64,000 nt of DNA from an uncultured Pseudomonadales bacterium. Lineage in GTDB: Bacteria > Pseudomonadota > Gammaproteobacteria > Pseudomonadales > Pseudohongiellaceae. Shown here one piece after another: positions 38,341 through 47,448 of the stretch. The stretch covers positions 124,001 to 188,000 of the forward strand of contig CASIAB010000002.1 of NCBI GenBank assembly GCA_949372635.1, in the 5' to 3' direction. The translations under genes and the position numbers were made by a program. The notes under the pieces are model-generated. The model did not search any database. It was not told the origin of the DNA and saw nothing but the letters and a program-made list of their open reading frames with translations. How positions within the stretch are numbered: position 1 is the first letter of the stretch; each line of letters starts with the position of its first letter.

Positions 38341-38949
38341 TTAGTCCTGCTTTCCTGCGTCAGCTTCAGGAGCAGCAGTTTCTTTAGCTGTTGCATCCGT
38401 TGCAGCTGCAGGGAATTCTTCTAGAGGAGCCTCTTCAGCAGGAGCAGCAGCTTCTTCAGCTGTTGCTTCCGTTGCAGCTGCAGGGCCTTCTTCTAAAGGA
38501 GCCTCTTCAGCAGGAGCGGCAGCTTCTTCCGCCGCTTTCGCTGCAGCTGCTTTTGCTGCAGACGCTGCGGCTGCATCATCTTCCATCTTGCGCTTTTGCT
38601 CGGCACGTTGCTTGCGCTCTTTACCTTCGCGCTCGCCCTTTAGAATGAAAGTTTCTTCCGTTACAGGCGCCGTTGTCTTGATAACAAGGTTACGAATAAC
38701 CGCATCATTGAAGCGAAACAGAGTAGTAAGCTCTTCCAAAGCTTCACCGTTGCACTCGATGTTCATGAGTACATAGTGCGCTTTGTGGATCTTATTTATT
38801 GGGTAGGCAAGTTGGCGTCTACCCCAGTCTTCCAATCGGTGAATCTGCCCACCGCTATCGGCCATCAACTGAGTATAGCGCTCGATCATCCCGGCGACCT
38901 GCTCTGATTGGTCGGGATGCACCAAGAATACGACTTCATAGTGTCTCAT
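38341..38949 (-). CDS. rpsF: 30S ribosomal protein S6 with long Ala/Glu-rich tail
   Basis: Start at ATG 38949 ([17 protein letters not shown]). The S6 domain ends near residue 100 ([10 protein letters not shown]); a charged helix ([20 protein letters not shown]) follows. Then come about 80 residues rich in Ala, Glu and Pro. Total 202 residues versus about 131-135 in E. coli. The tail contains two 24-residue repeats, [21 protein letters not shown], encoded by a 72-bp tandem duplication. E. coli S6 is modified by addition of glutamates to its C-terminus, so acidic tails in this position are not alien, but this one is genetically encoded. Confidence 0.96.
   Translation of the reverse strand: MRHYEVVFLVHPDQSEQVAGMIERYTQLMADSGGQIHRLEDWGRRQLAYPINKIHKAHYVLMNIECNGEALEELTTLFRFNDAVIRNLVIKTTAPVTEETFILKGEREGKERKQRAEQKRKMEDDAAAASAAKAAAAKAAEEAAAPAEEAPLEEGPAAATEATAEEAAAPAEEAPLEEFPAAATDATAKETAAPEADAGKQD
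38386..38529 (-). repeat. 72-bp tandem duplication inside rpsF
   Basis: Two direct copies, 38386-38457 and 38458-38529, differ at five positions by my count and stay in frame, each encoding 24 residues. Recent slippage or unequal crossing over is the likely origin. Confidence 0.9.
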
Positions 38950-39274
38950 AGAGACTCCTTCTGGGTTAATGCCTTCCATCAGCACTGATGTGCGCGGTAA
39001 GACAAGGAGTTATGTAGCTGCGGAGACTACCCGCAGATAAAAACGAGGGTGGATTTTAGGGATTCTGAGAGGGGGATGCAAGCTTTACTCATATTTAGAG
39101 AGGTTAAATCACGGTTAATAGGCCGTTTCTTTCTATTTCCAACCAATACTGAAAATTCATAAATGGCTCTTCATTATATCGTGCGCCAAAAGCTGGCGTA
39201 AAAGTTTAATTTTACTTGATATTCGCACACTCGCATTGGACTTGACGGGCAGTGGTTGCACATCCCTGTGCAAC
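38950..39274. promoter_or_regulatory. rpsF leader and gap to rlmB
   Basis: About 325 bases upstream of rpsF. On the minus strand a small hairpin, CTGCGG-GTAGTCT-CCGCAG (39036-39018), lies about 70 nt before the start. rpsF leaders in many bacteria bind the S6:S18 complex through a hairpin with an exposed CCG; this one has a CCG in its 3' arm but I cannot confirm the motif. No other gene seen. Confidence 0.3.
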
Positions 39275-40036
39275 TCAGTCGATACTAATTCGCTGCCTAC
39301 GGGCCTCATACAGACAGACTCCTGTCGCCACGGATACGTTTAGACTGCTGAGCGCGCCCGCCATAGGTATAGATATCAGAAAGTCGCAACTCTTGCGTGT
39401 TAAATGGCGTAGACCCCTACCCTCCGAGCCCATGATCAGCGCTATCGCGCCGCCTAAATCTTGATCATACAGAGAGCTGTCAGCCTGATCGGCGGCACCC
39501 ACAAGCCAAATGCCTTCTTCCTTCAGCTTGTCCAAACAACGAGCTAGATTCGTCACCGAGGCGAGATTAACCGTCTCAGCAGCCCCGCAGGCCACCTTGC
39601 GCACTGTAGCATTTAGGCCCACTGAGTTATCTTTGGGGATGATCACAGCATCGACGCCCACCGCATCCGCGCTGCGTATGCAGGCCCCTAGGTTATGAGG
39701 ATCAGTAACGCCATCCAATACCAGAAGTAAAGGAGGATGATCTAGACCCTCTAGCAACTCAAACAGGTTATTTTCCGACAAAATGCTGTTTTTGGATTCC
39801 ACGATGGCAGCGACACCCTGATGCACGCCCTCGAATTCCCTCTCGAAGGCTTCCTTGCTGAGTTCTTCTACCGTGACATTCCCAGCAGCCGCTAGCTCTC
39901 GAAGCTCATTGATGCGCTTGTCGTTTCTACCAAGTAGGATTAGCAGCCGGCTTACAGACTCAGGTCGCTGAACGAGTAGCTCGGAGACCGCATGTATGCC
40001 AATTACTTTTGCTTGATTGCCTTTTCCGTTCTTCAT
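39275..40036 (-). CDS. rlmB: 23S rRNA (guanosine-2'-O)-methyltransferase RlmB
   Basis: SpoU-family enzyme modifying G2251 in the peptidyl-transferase P-loop. 253 residues: N-terminal substrate-binding domain (IHAVSELLVQRPESVSRL), then the knotted methyltransferase with NLGACIRSADAVGVDAV, IMGSEGRGLRHL and PMAGALSSLNVSVATGVCLY. It lies 56 bp downstream of rnr; the rnr-rlmB order is typical. Confidence 0.97.
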   Translation of the reverse strand: MKNGKGNQAKVIGIHAVSELLVQRPESVSRLLILLGRNDKRINELRELAAAGNVTVEELSKEAFEREFEGVHQGVAAIVESKNSILSENNLFELLEGLDHPPLLLVLDGVTDPHNLGACIRSADAVGVDAVIIPKDNSVGLNATVRKVACGAAETVNLASVTNLARCLDKLKEEGIWLVGAADQADSSLYDQDLGGAIALIMGSEGRGLRHLTRKSCDFLISIPMAGALSSLNVSVATGVCLYEARRQRISID

Positions 40037-40092
40037 GATGATCGTTGTTATTCTTGTTAAGACCCTGTTTGCACTCAGGGCTAAGCTCGCAG

Positions 40093-42630
40093 TTACGCTT
40101 TGGGCTTCGCGTTCGGTTTCTTGCTGCGCCTGGACGAAGGTTTCTTTTTAGGCTTTCCAGGCTCCGCACTACCCTTCTTTCCAGGAGACTTTGTCGCAGT
40201 AGATGCTCCCTTTCCAGATTTAGACTCCGCATTGGCTTGGCGTTTCTTGTGCTTCAGTTTCTTAGAGGGCTTCGGCTTCTTCGAAGAATCAATTTTCTTC
40301 TTGGCGTGTTTTTCTTTTGTCGATTGCGGCTTTTTAGAATCAAGCTTTTTCGCTTTCGACTTGCCGAATTTTTTGGCCGACTGCTTCAGGCCAACCATCT
40401 GCAGGTCGATCTTCTTTTCATCCAGATCAACGCGCACAACCTTAACTTCAACGCTGTCACCCAGACGATAGGTCTTCTGGCTGCGCTCACCACTCAGGCT
40501 ATGATGCACTGGATCGAAGTGGTAGTAGTCGTTGCTAAGCTCGCTAATATGCACCAAGCCTTCAACGTAAATTTCATTCAGCTCTACAAACAATCCAAAA
40601 CTCGTCACCGAGGTAACAGTACCTATAAACTCGTCTCCCACTCGATCCTGCATGTATTCGCATTTCAACGCATCAATAACGCTATAGCTCGCCGCATCAG
40701 CGCGACGCTCAGAAGTGGAACAGATCTCGCCTAACTCAACCATTTGCTTTAAGTCGAATGGGTAAATTGTTTTCTTTGCAAGATCAGCCGCTTCAGGATG
40801 CTTCTTAACATGAGCTCCGGGATTGTTACGAACTAGGTAACGGATGGCGCGATGCACCAACAGGTCTGGGTAACGACGAATGGGCGAAGTGAAATGCGCA
40901 TAAGCGTCATAGCCCAAACCGAAATGCCCTAGATTTTCAGGCGAATAGACGGCCTGCATTAAGGAACGAATCAACATCGTCTGCAATAAAATACGGTCGG
41001 GACGACCCGCCATCTGCTTCAGAACATACTGATAGTCCGCCGGCTCTGGCTTGTCTCCGCCGGGAAGATGCAGGTCCAACTCCTTGAGGAACATGCGCAG
41101 ATTCTCTAGCTTCGCCGGATTAGGACCTTCATGCACACGGTACAGAGCGGGCAATTTGGAGTCTTCCAAAAGGCGTGCGGCCGCTACGTTCGCACACAGC
41201 ATGCATTCTTCGATCAGGCGATGCGCGTCGTTGCGAAACACCGGGACGATCTCTCGTATCTTTCTGTCTTCGCCGAATACGATGCGCGTTTCTGTCGTGT
41301 CGAAGTCCATGGCGCCGCCACTATCTCGTACCGCCCTCAGCGCATGAAAAAGAGAATATAGATTCTCGAAATGCTCAATGAGGGACTCATGACGCTTTTT
41401 AATAGTTTCCTGTATGCTTCTCTGAGCATCATTCTCGGCAAGTTCGACTATGTCGGAAACTTCGTTGTAAGTCATGCGCCCATGAGAGTGAATAACTGCT
41501 TCATAAAAACTGTAGTCAGTCATCTTGCCACTTTTCGAGATTTCCATCTCGCACACCATCGTCAGCCTGTCTACTTTGGGCTTCAAGGAGCAGAGGCCGT
41601 TGGAAAGTTTTTCGGGCAACATGGGAATCACGTGGCCCGGAAAATAAACAGAGGTGGCTCGTGTGATAGCTTCTTCATCTAGCGCGCTGCCGATTTTCAC
41701 GTAGTGTGAGACATCGGCGATCGCAACGAAGAGTGTCCAGCCGCCCTCTTTATGCTGACGTGCAAACACGGCATCATCGAAATCCTTCGCGTCTTCGCCA
41801 TCGATAGTAACGAATGGAATATCGCGTAAATCTGCGCGTCCTTGAAGATCAGCTTCACCAACCTCTTGCGAAAAGCGGTAAGTTTCTTTTTCTACAGCGG
41901 AAGGCCAGAGATGGGGAATGTCGTGACTGCGCACTGCTACTTCTATTTCTAGACCAGGAGTCGTGCTGTCGCCTAGAACCTCGACAATCTTCGCGACAGC
42001 CTTGCGTCTCTTGCTAGGGTATTCGGTAATCTGCGCAACGACGAACTGACCGTCTTCAGCACTGCCCGCATTCTGGTCAGGAATTAGAATCTCATGGCTC
42101 ACACGCTTGCTATCAGGAACTAGAATACCGAATCCATCTTCACGGTAGTAGCGACCTACTATTTGCTCGAAGCGACGCTTGAGAATCTCGACGATCATAC
42201 CTTCGCGCCGGCCACGGTTATCAAAACCGGAATGTCGCGCAAGAACCTCATCGCCATCGAAAAGCTTCTCCATCTCCCTCGTACCGAGGAACATATCGCC
42301 GGAGCCGTCTTCAGGAATGAAGAATCCATAGCCATCCTTATTACCCTGAATACGACCCTTGATCAGATCCATATGCGCAGCCAAGCCGAATAGGCCCCGC
42401 CGATTGCTGATGATCTGACCATCACGACTCATCGCGATTAGTCGCCGGCGTAACGCCTCAATCTGTTCCTCGGAAGTGAATTTCATCTGCTCACACAGCG
42501 CCAGATGGCCGATTGGCTCGCCGATCTGCTCTAACCTTTGAAGAATAAATTCCCGGCTGGAAATGGGATTGGCGTAGTTTTTAGCCTCACGCTGCGCGTG
42601 AGGATCTTTGTATTTTGGGGTTTTAGACAT
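40093..42630 (-). CDS. rnr: Ribonuclease R
   Basis: 3'-5' exoribonuclease for structured RNA. 845 residues: winged-helix start, two cold-shock OB domains, the RNB catalytic domain (IDGEDAKDFDDAVFA with the metal-binding Asp set, HFTSPIRRYPDL), an S1 domain (EFIGTVTSVTSFGLFVEL), and a long Lys/Ser-rich tail from about 755 (KKIDSSKKPKPSKKLKHKK). The lysine-rich tail is characteristic of RNase R. It is upstream of and probably co-transcribed with rlmB. Confidence 0.98.
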   Translation of the reverse strand: MSKTPKYKDPHAQREAKNYANPISSREFILQRLEQIGEPIGHLALCEQMKFTSEEQIEALRRRLIAMSRDGQIISNRRGLFGLAAHMDLIKGRIQGNKDGYGFFIPEDGSGDMFLGTREMEKLFDGDEVLARHSGFDNRGRREGMIVEILKRRFEQIVGRYYREDGFGILVPDSKRVSHEILIPDQNAGSAEDGQFVVAQITEYPSKRRKAVAKIVEVLGDSTTPGLEIEVAVRSHDIPHLWPSAVEKETYRFSQEVGEADLQGRADLRDIPFVTIDGEDAKDFDDAVFARQHKEGGWTLFVAIADVSHYVKIGSALDEEAITRATSVYFPGHVIPMLPEKLSNGLCSLKPKVDRLTMVCEMEISKSGKMTDYSFYEAVIHSHGRMTYNEVSDIVELAENDAQRSIQETIKKRHESLIEHFENLYSLFHALRAVRDSGGAMDFDTTETRIVFGEDRKIREIVPVFRNDAHRLIEECMLCANVAAARLLEDSKLPALYRVHEGPNPAKLENLRMFLKELDLHLPGGDKPEPADYQYVLKQMAGRPDRILLQTMLIRSLMQAVYSPENLGHFGLGYDAYAHFTSPIRRYPDLLVHRAIRYLVRNNPGAHVKKHPEAADLAKKTIYPFDLKQMVELGEICSTSERRADAASYSVIDALKCEYMQDRVGDEFIGTVTSVTSFGLFVELNEIYVEGLVHISELSNDYYHFDPVHHSLSGERSQKTYRLGDSVEVKVVRVDLDEKKIDLQMVGLKQSAKKFGKSKAKKLDSKKPQSTKEKHAKKKIDSSKKPKPSKKLKHKKRQANAESKSGKGASTATKSPGKKGSAEPGKPKKKPSSRRSKKPNAKPKA

Positions 42631-42727
42631 TAAGGAAGGATACTAGAATTAAGAAAGTTTCATTATACACCTAGAGATGCCCAAATGTATGTGACAACAG
42701 TCACTAGGAACTGCGGGGACCTTGGCA

Positions 42728-42756
42728 TTGACAGGGTCAGTGGCTATAGATAGAGT
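42728..42756 (+). promoter_or_regulatory. Putative promoter of tRNA-Leu
   Basis: TTGACA (42728-42733), 17-bp spacer, TAGAGT (42751-42756), with a GC-rich stretch (GTTGCGCTCCGG) before the tRNA, as expected of stable-RNA promoters. Confidence 0.55.
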
Positions 42757-42788
42757 TGCGCTCCGGTGATTTCTAGACCGCATTTATT

Positions 42789-42875
42789 GCCCAGGTGGTG
42801 GAATTGGTAGACACGCTAGCTTCAGGTGCTAGTGATCGAAAGGTCGTGGAGGTTCAAGTCCTCTTCTGGGCACCA
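42789..42875 (+). tRNA. tRNA-Leu (anticodon CAG)
   Basis: 87 nt including encoded CCA. Acceptor GCCCAGG pairs with the 3' TCTGGGC; the anticodon arm is CTAGC-TTCAGGT-GCTAG giving CAG; a long variable arm (TGATCGAAAGGTCG) marks a class II tRNA; the T arm is GGAGG-TTCAAGT-CCTCT. The last 23 bases form attL of the adjacent island. Confidence 0.97.
42853..42875 (+). repeat. attL: 3' end of tRNA-Leu
   Basis: 23-base sequence TTCAAGTCCTCTTCTGGGCA + CCA, identical at 51742-51764. The flanking bases differ, so the repeat is exactly 23 bp. It marks integration of an element at the tRNA 3' end. Confidence 0.95.
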
Positions 42876-42988
42876 TTCTGTAGTCCGAATCAAGTCATAC
42901 CCATCGTTTTAATCCCCTTAAAATAGCATATTAACAAAAGCTCTTGTCCTATGCTGACCGCACCTGTAGCATCTCTTAGTATAATTTT

Positions 42989-43008
42989 AGGGGGGTAGTT
43001 AGGGGGGT
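42989..43008 (+). repeat. Putative integrase arm-type site, left copy
   Basis: AGGGGGGTAGTTAGGGGGGT, itself an imperfect repeat of TAGGGGGGT. A copy with one mismatch occurs at 51681-51700, also just inside the island end and in the same orientation. Confidence 0.55.
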
Positions 43009-43013
43009 TAGAA

Positions 43014-43541
43014 ATGCCAAGAGTCGCAAAACCGTTATCTGACGTTCATGTACGCAAACTAAGCTTCTCCGTAACCGCCGCGGGCAAACCAAAGGCCGCT
43101 CTCCATCCGGTTGGGGGCGTTGCTGGCCTGCGTTTGCAAGTATCACCCCCAAGCGCGTCTAACCCAAAGGGCGCCAGGTCGTGGATATACAAAATCACCA
43201 TCGGCGGCAAACGAAAAGAAATGGGCCTCGGCTCTTACCCTGGAGTCTCACTCAAAGATGCAAGAGAGCTGGCTCGTCTAAAGTATGAATCTATCAAATC
43301 TGGTTTAGACCCGGTTGCTGAGCAAAGAGCAAAAAAAGCAGCCCTTGTTGCCGAACAAGCTCAACATATTACTTTCGCGGAGTACTCGAAACGCTTCATA
43401 AATAAGCAGGCAAAAGAATACAAAACGCCCGAGCAGGTTCGCAGGTTAACGCATCAACTCACAGAATATGTTAATCCTCACATGGGCCATCTCTTCATTA
43501 AAGATATTAGCGTTAAGTTTCGCTATACGTTTAGATTTTAG
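43014..43541 (+). pseudogene. Truncated P4-type (DUF4102) tyrosine integrase
   Basis: 175 codons. The N-terminal arm-DNA-binding domain is complete (KPLSDVHVRKLSFSVTAAG, GARSWIYKITIGGKRKEMG, LGSYPGVSLKDARELA), and the core-binding domain begins (AEYSKRFINKQAKEYKTP, YVNPHMGHLFIKDIS). The frame then ends in VKFRYTFRF and a stop. The whole catalytic domain with the R-H-R-Y residues is missing; full proteins are ~400 residues. Position beside attL is normal for such integrases. Confidence 0.9.
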
Positions 43542-43560
43542 GGTTTCTTAGTGGGGGTGA

Positions 43561-43608
43561 TTAGAGGGGGCTATTCTCTTTAGTTACTCTCTTTAGTACC
43601 CCCTCTAA
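43561..43608. terminator. Inverted repeat between convergent integrase and cargo operon
   Basis: TTAGAGGGGG (43561-43570) and CCCCCTCTAA (43599-43608) around a 28-base spacer containing CTCTTTAGT twice. Could act as a bidirectional terminator, though the loop is long. Confidence 0.4.
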
Positions 43609-43616
43609 ATTTACTT

Positions 43617-44726
43617 CTAATTTGGGGGCACTTGCCCTATCACGACAATATTATCACCTTGGTTCACCGGCGGCGTGCCAAACAGAATCAAAAGCACACC
43701 CGATCCAGGCGCGTAAATCGTTTGTAACTCATTACCAAAATAATCGGTGATCACCCCCAATCTTGTTCCTTCGGTGACGTAGTCACCAGTCTGAACAAGC
43801 TCATCAGCATGCCAGATTCCAGAATGCTCACTATACACCCTCGCACGATCCGCAATGAATAACGGATTATTTGGCGGCAGCGGCTGCCCCGGAACCATGT
43901 TGAGTTCTTGCAATACGTTCAATGCGCCTTGGGTAATGGGATCGATGTAAACATCGTCAATTATCCCAAGTTCACCTGACTCCACATCCATGGCTGCAAT
44001 GCCTCGGGTAACGGCTTGTGCGCTAGTATAGATAGCATCATCAACGCTATCAAAGGAACCTGCAAACTGAACAACCGTCTTCAAGCCAAAAGCGATTGCG
44101 ATGCGACGAGACTCTCTAACCACGTCTTCACCTCCAGCTTCCCGATAGTAAGCACTATAGGAAGGCCTCAAGCTTTCATTGGCATCGCCAGAATGAATAT
44201 CTATTAGATAGTCCGCGCGTGCAATAACTTCTTCAGTCAGGACATGGGCTATGCGTTCGGTAACAGTGCCATTAGGCTTGCCCGGAAAAGAGCGGTTTAA
44301 ATTCTTGAGATCGTTAGGCCCTATGTAAATCGTACGGCTGCGAAACGCGGGCATATTGGCGATATGAACAATAATCAGAGTTCCAGACATCTCGGCGGGA
44401 TCTAACAATTTCGGCAAACGTTGCATAGACACGATAGGCGAGTACTCCGAACCGTGAATCCCCGCGATCAATGTCAGCACTGGTCCTGAGTTCTTACCGT
44501 GAAAAATAGTGACTGGAATGAATGTTTCAATTCCATCGGCTCCAGCGCCGATCGGCAATGCGCCTGATATTTTTTCACCGGGCTCGACGGTTAAGTGCAT
44601 CAAACCAAAGGACTCCCAATCCTCAGTATTGTTTGCCTGTGCGCAGGCTAGCGGGCTTTGGCAAAAAAGGACACCAAACATAAGCAGGGTGACCAAGCTT
44701 GCCCAATTTTTGTCTGTGTTTGTCAT
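43617..44726 (-). CDS. Exported succinylglutamate desuccinylase/aspartoacylase-family hydrolase
   Basis: 369 residues from ATG 44726 (a TTG one codon earlier is also open). Signal peptide LVTLLMFGVLFCQSPLACAQ. Zinc-hydrolase motifs of the M14-like AstE/ASPA family: GIHGSEYSP (His and Glu ligands), a basic pair NRSFPGK, and the third ligand His in YLIDIHSGD. The C-terminal ~90 residues form a beta domain (GIWHADELVQTGDYVTEG). Members remove acyl groups from N-acyl amino acids. It is the last gene of the cargo operon; its start overlaps the upstream stop (TGATG). Confidence 0.87.
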   Translation of the reverse strand: MTNTDKNWASLVTLLMFGVLFCQSPLACAQANNTEDWESFGLMHLTVEPGEKISGALPIGAGADGIETFIPVTIFHGKNSGPVLTLIAGIHGSEYSPIVSMQRLPKLLDPAEMSGTLIIVHIANMPAFRSRTIYIGPNDLKNLNRSFPGKPNGTVTERIAHVLTEEVIARADYLIDIHSGDANESLRPSYSAYYREAGGEDVVRESRRIAIAFGLKTVVQFAGSFDSVDDAIYTSAQAVTRGIAAMDVESGELGIIDDVYIDPITQGALNVLQELNMVPGQPLPPNNPLFIADRARVYSEHSGIWHADELVQTGDYVTEGTRLGVITDYFGNELQTIYAPGSGVLLILFGTPPVNQGDNIVVIGQVPPN

Positions 44727-46009
44727 CAATCGCCTTCACCGGATTTTTGCGAAATTTGGAAATCGGGTATAACTATCTGAGCTAGCCTCTCTTGACTAAA
44801 CGGTATTTCGCGAAAGAGCACTGGATAGTACGCTCGACGAATTTTCTCATGATATCCGCGCACTTCGTCTTCAAACGCGAAGCTGGCTTCCAAATTGGTT
44901 TGAGCAAGATCTTCTAATCGACGCTGGATTGCCACGGCCGGAGACAACCAGGCCACCGCTGCGGTTAGCCGATCTCTCGCCACTATCGACTCTCGATACT
45001 CTCTTGCCAACTCTGCTGCAGTTTCGTCGCCAATTTGCTGAAATGCGTAATACCACTTCCAGTGCCAAACTCCAGTGATAGGCGGCGAGTCTGCCCACTC
45101 TGGATGAGATGCATAAAACGCATTCATAGTGTCGCTGATGGGAAGGTCCCAAGCATCATTCACAACTTCTCTTTGCACCAAAGAAACTTCCGCTCCTTTA
45201 ATGCCAGCGACAGAACTTTCTATATACACTTTCCCCGCAATAGGAATAGCAAGGGTGAGCACTACCCACATTCCCACACTGATTGATGCCGCCGTTTCAG
45301 ATCGAAAAGCTGAGCGAGACGCGATGAGCAAAACCAATACCGTCCAAAACAAAATCTGCAATAGAACCGCAAGGCTAACACCAATCGCCGAACCCAATGC
45401 GGTGCGTTCAGAAAGCATCCCTAACCACAGCGGAACTAGGCCAGCAAGTGCGATTCCAAGAACTCTAAACAGTATACGTGGCACCCATAATGACCGAGTA
45501 TTCTGCGCGCTTACCGAGAGCAAATTCAATCGACCGCTTTCGCGCTCTGATGCAAACAAATCATAAAAAGCAAAGATTATAATTAACGGTAGTAAATACG
45601 CCGATACAAAAGCAAAATCGAATCTACCCGCAAGTGCGAGTTCAGGATTGATGCTATCAGTTTCATAAATTTGGCCTTCCAGCGCTAGCGCTCGAACGCG
45701 CATCATGGTGGGATTAAGATCGCGCTGACCAATTGCGGCAAACGCTAAATCTGACGGCGCATTCCATGCTGCATGGAACGCATCATAGGCAGCGCCACCG
45801 TAGTCCACCGCCAGCGTTCGCTTATAGTCGCGCTCCTGAGTATCAAGCACGATAAGCTCTTCGATTTTCTCACGCTCTTGCGAGACATACGCTAACCCTA
45901 AAGCGACACTGCCTGACGACACTACAAGCAACAACAGCAACGCACCTAGCATTGCCCTGCTCTTTAAAAGAAATGACAACTCCTGTTGAAGCCGAAAACC
46001 CAAGTTCAT
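44726..46009 (-). CDS. ABC-2 type permease (DUF3526-like), second of pair
   Basis: About 427 residues from ATG 46009; the ORF upstream of that point overlaps the previous gene and is not needed. One N-terminal span (AMLGALLLLLVVSSGSVAL), a ~120-residue periplasmic loop, then a cluster of five spans. The motif FASERESGRLNLLSVS (E-R-E-S-G) is characteristic of NosY/DUF3526-type permeases. Start overlaps the stop of the first permease gene (ATGA). Confidence 0.83.
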   Translation of the reverse strand: MNLGFRLQQELSFLLKSRAMLGALLLLLVVSSGSVALGLAYVSQEREKIEELIVLDTQERDYKRTLAVDYGGAAYDAFHAAWNAPSDLAFAAIGQRDLNPTMMRVRALALEGQIYETDSINPELALAGRFDFAFVSAYLLPLIIIFAFYDLFASERESGRLNLLSVSAQNTRSLWVPRILFRVLGIALAGLVPLWLGMLSERTALGSAIGVSLAVLLQILFWTVLVLLIASRSAFRSETAASISVGMWVVLTLAIPIAGKVYIESSVAGIKGAEVSLVQREVVNDAWDLPISDTMNAFYASHPEWADSPPITGVWHWKWYYAFQQIGDETAAELAREYRESIVARDRLTAAVAWLSPAVAIQRRLEDLAQTNLEASFAFEDEVRGYHEKIRRAYYPVLFREIPFSQERLAQIVIPDFQISQKSGEGD

Positions 46010-47448
46010 AGACGCAACCTCCTTGCAGCAAACAACAATAAGAGGAATCCGGCCAGCAACCAAAGCCCCAATGAAATACCTGCTAAAGAAGCGGCTTGCC
46101 AGCGTTGCTCATGGGCCAATGGAGGGAGTTCGAACACAGGCATCTGCGACCAATTTGACGAATCAATTCGGGTACGTTGGTTAGATGCGGCACTAGAGTT
46201 GCGCGCCAAGTCATCAGCCAACGTCATTGCTGACATTTGCAGACGATTGAAGGTTTGCACCATATTATAACGGTAATCCTCAGCTGCTCTGAGAAAATGG
46301 TGATGGTCTTGTAATGCAGTCCCTGCCAAAGTCATAGAAAATGCTCGGAGCGCGACGATAGGCGACAACACCGAAAATTGATCGGCAGCTGACTTTTGTT
46401 CCAATTCTTGCACCATGCGTTCTTCCGCGAAATTGTTAAGCACCTCTGTATCTGCTTCTTCTCCTTGAAGGGCCACAAAGCCACGGTAATTGAACGGCAA
46501 GTCTTCGATTGATTCAACGCCATATTCAGCTAAGGTACGCGTGCGCAAATCGACAAACGCTGAGTCGTCAATATCATGACTATCACCTTCGGAGCGCATC
46601 GCCTCAGCAATACGTAGAGTCGTTTCAATATGAGAAGGAGTCGGTACCGATGTGCTGGCATAAGCACCTGCAAGCCTTGGCATTAGAACCACTGCGATAA
46701 TCCAAAACCCAAGTAATACTGACAACGATTGTGTCGATGTCTTAAGTAGAGCGGAAACACTGACAATGAGAAAAACCCAGAAGGCGAGATAGCAAAAATA
46801 GCCTAGAACGATAACGAAAAGAGATTGCCGAAAATCAAAGGTATCTGAGCCAGTTGCAAAAAAACCTAGTAGTATCAAAGGCAGGAGAGCCATAAGTGCC
46901 ACCATTAGAAGTGCAGCTGACTTACCAAGCAATATACTGTTGCTACTAACCCCTTGACCTATTAACTGATAGAGCGTTTTGTTTTCTTTTTCCCTGCCAA
47001 CACAAGCGAAACCGCAGAGTATCAGCAGCAAAGGCGCCAAGGACTGCAAGACAAAAGCGGGCGAGAAGCTGCCGAAACGCGCTAGTAGCCCTGTTTCTTT
47101 AGCTGCCGCAAATGTAGCGCTATTTTGTCGGTGGCCCTCAAGGAAAATCGATGTTCCGACCATTGAATCGATACCAGAATCAATAACTGCCAACGGTGAG
47201 GCGGTGCGGTAAACGTAGTGTCCGTAGTGCACCATCCGGTGGGGATGGCGATCCGGTTGCTCTTGAAATATGGCATCGGCTTCGGCCTGCTGCGCCAACC
47301 TCTCTTCGGCTCGAAGGCTTACCTCAGCATTTGACACAAATGCCGCACAAGTCGACACCAGCAGCAATATTATCAGAACCGTCCATGCGACTTTTGAACG
47401 ACGCCAATAGCGCAGTTCGTCGCCAGCAATAAGAGCAATAGTATTCAT
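46006..47448 (-). CDS. ABC-2 type permease (DUF3526-like), first of pair
   Basis: 480 residues from ATG 47448, which overlaps the ATPase stop by one base (TAATG). N-terminal span VAWTVLIILLLVSTCAAF, a ~130-residue periplasmic segment, the motif CVGREKENKTLYQLIGQG, then further spans (LLMVALMALLPLILLGFF, VIVLGYFCYLAFWVFLIV), a second soluble region and a final span. It is a paralogue in architecture of the next gene, so the exporter is probably a heterodimer of permeases with one ATPase. Confidence 0.83.
   Translation of the reverse strand: MNTIALIAGDELRYWRRSKVAWTVLIILLLVSTCAAFVSNAEVSLRAEERLAQQAEADAIFQEQPDRHPHRMVHYGHYVYRTASPLAVIDSGIDSMVGTSIFLEGHRQNSATFAAAKETGLLARFGSFSPAFVLQSLAPLLLILCGFACVGREKENKTLYQLIGQGVSSNSILLGKSAALLMVALMALLPLILLGFFATGSDTFDFRQSLFVIVLGYFCYLAFWVFLIVSVSALLKTSTQSLSVLLGFWIIAVVLMPRLAGAYASTSVPTPSHIETTLRIAEAMRSEGDSHDIDDSAFVDLRTRTLAEYGVESIEDLPFNYRGFVALQGEEADTEVLNNFAEERMVQELEQKSAADQFSVLSPIVALRAFSMTLAGTALQDHHHFLRAAEDYRYNMVQTFNRLQMSAMTLADDLARNSSAASNQRTRIDSSNWSQMPVFELPPLAHEQRWQAASLAGISLGLWLLAGFLLLLFAARRLRL

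Noticed and set aside
38386..38529. CRISPR-like array
   Set aside because: Two adjacent in-frame 72-bp copies without spacers inside a coding gene are a tandem duplication, not CRISPR. No other CRISPR-like array was seen.
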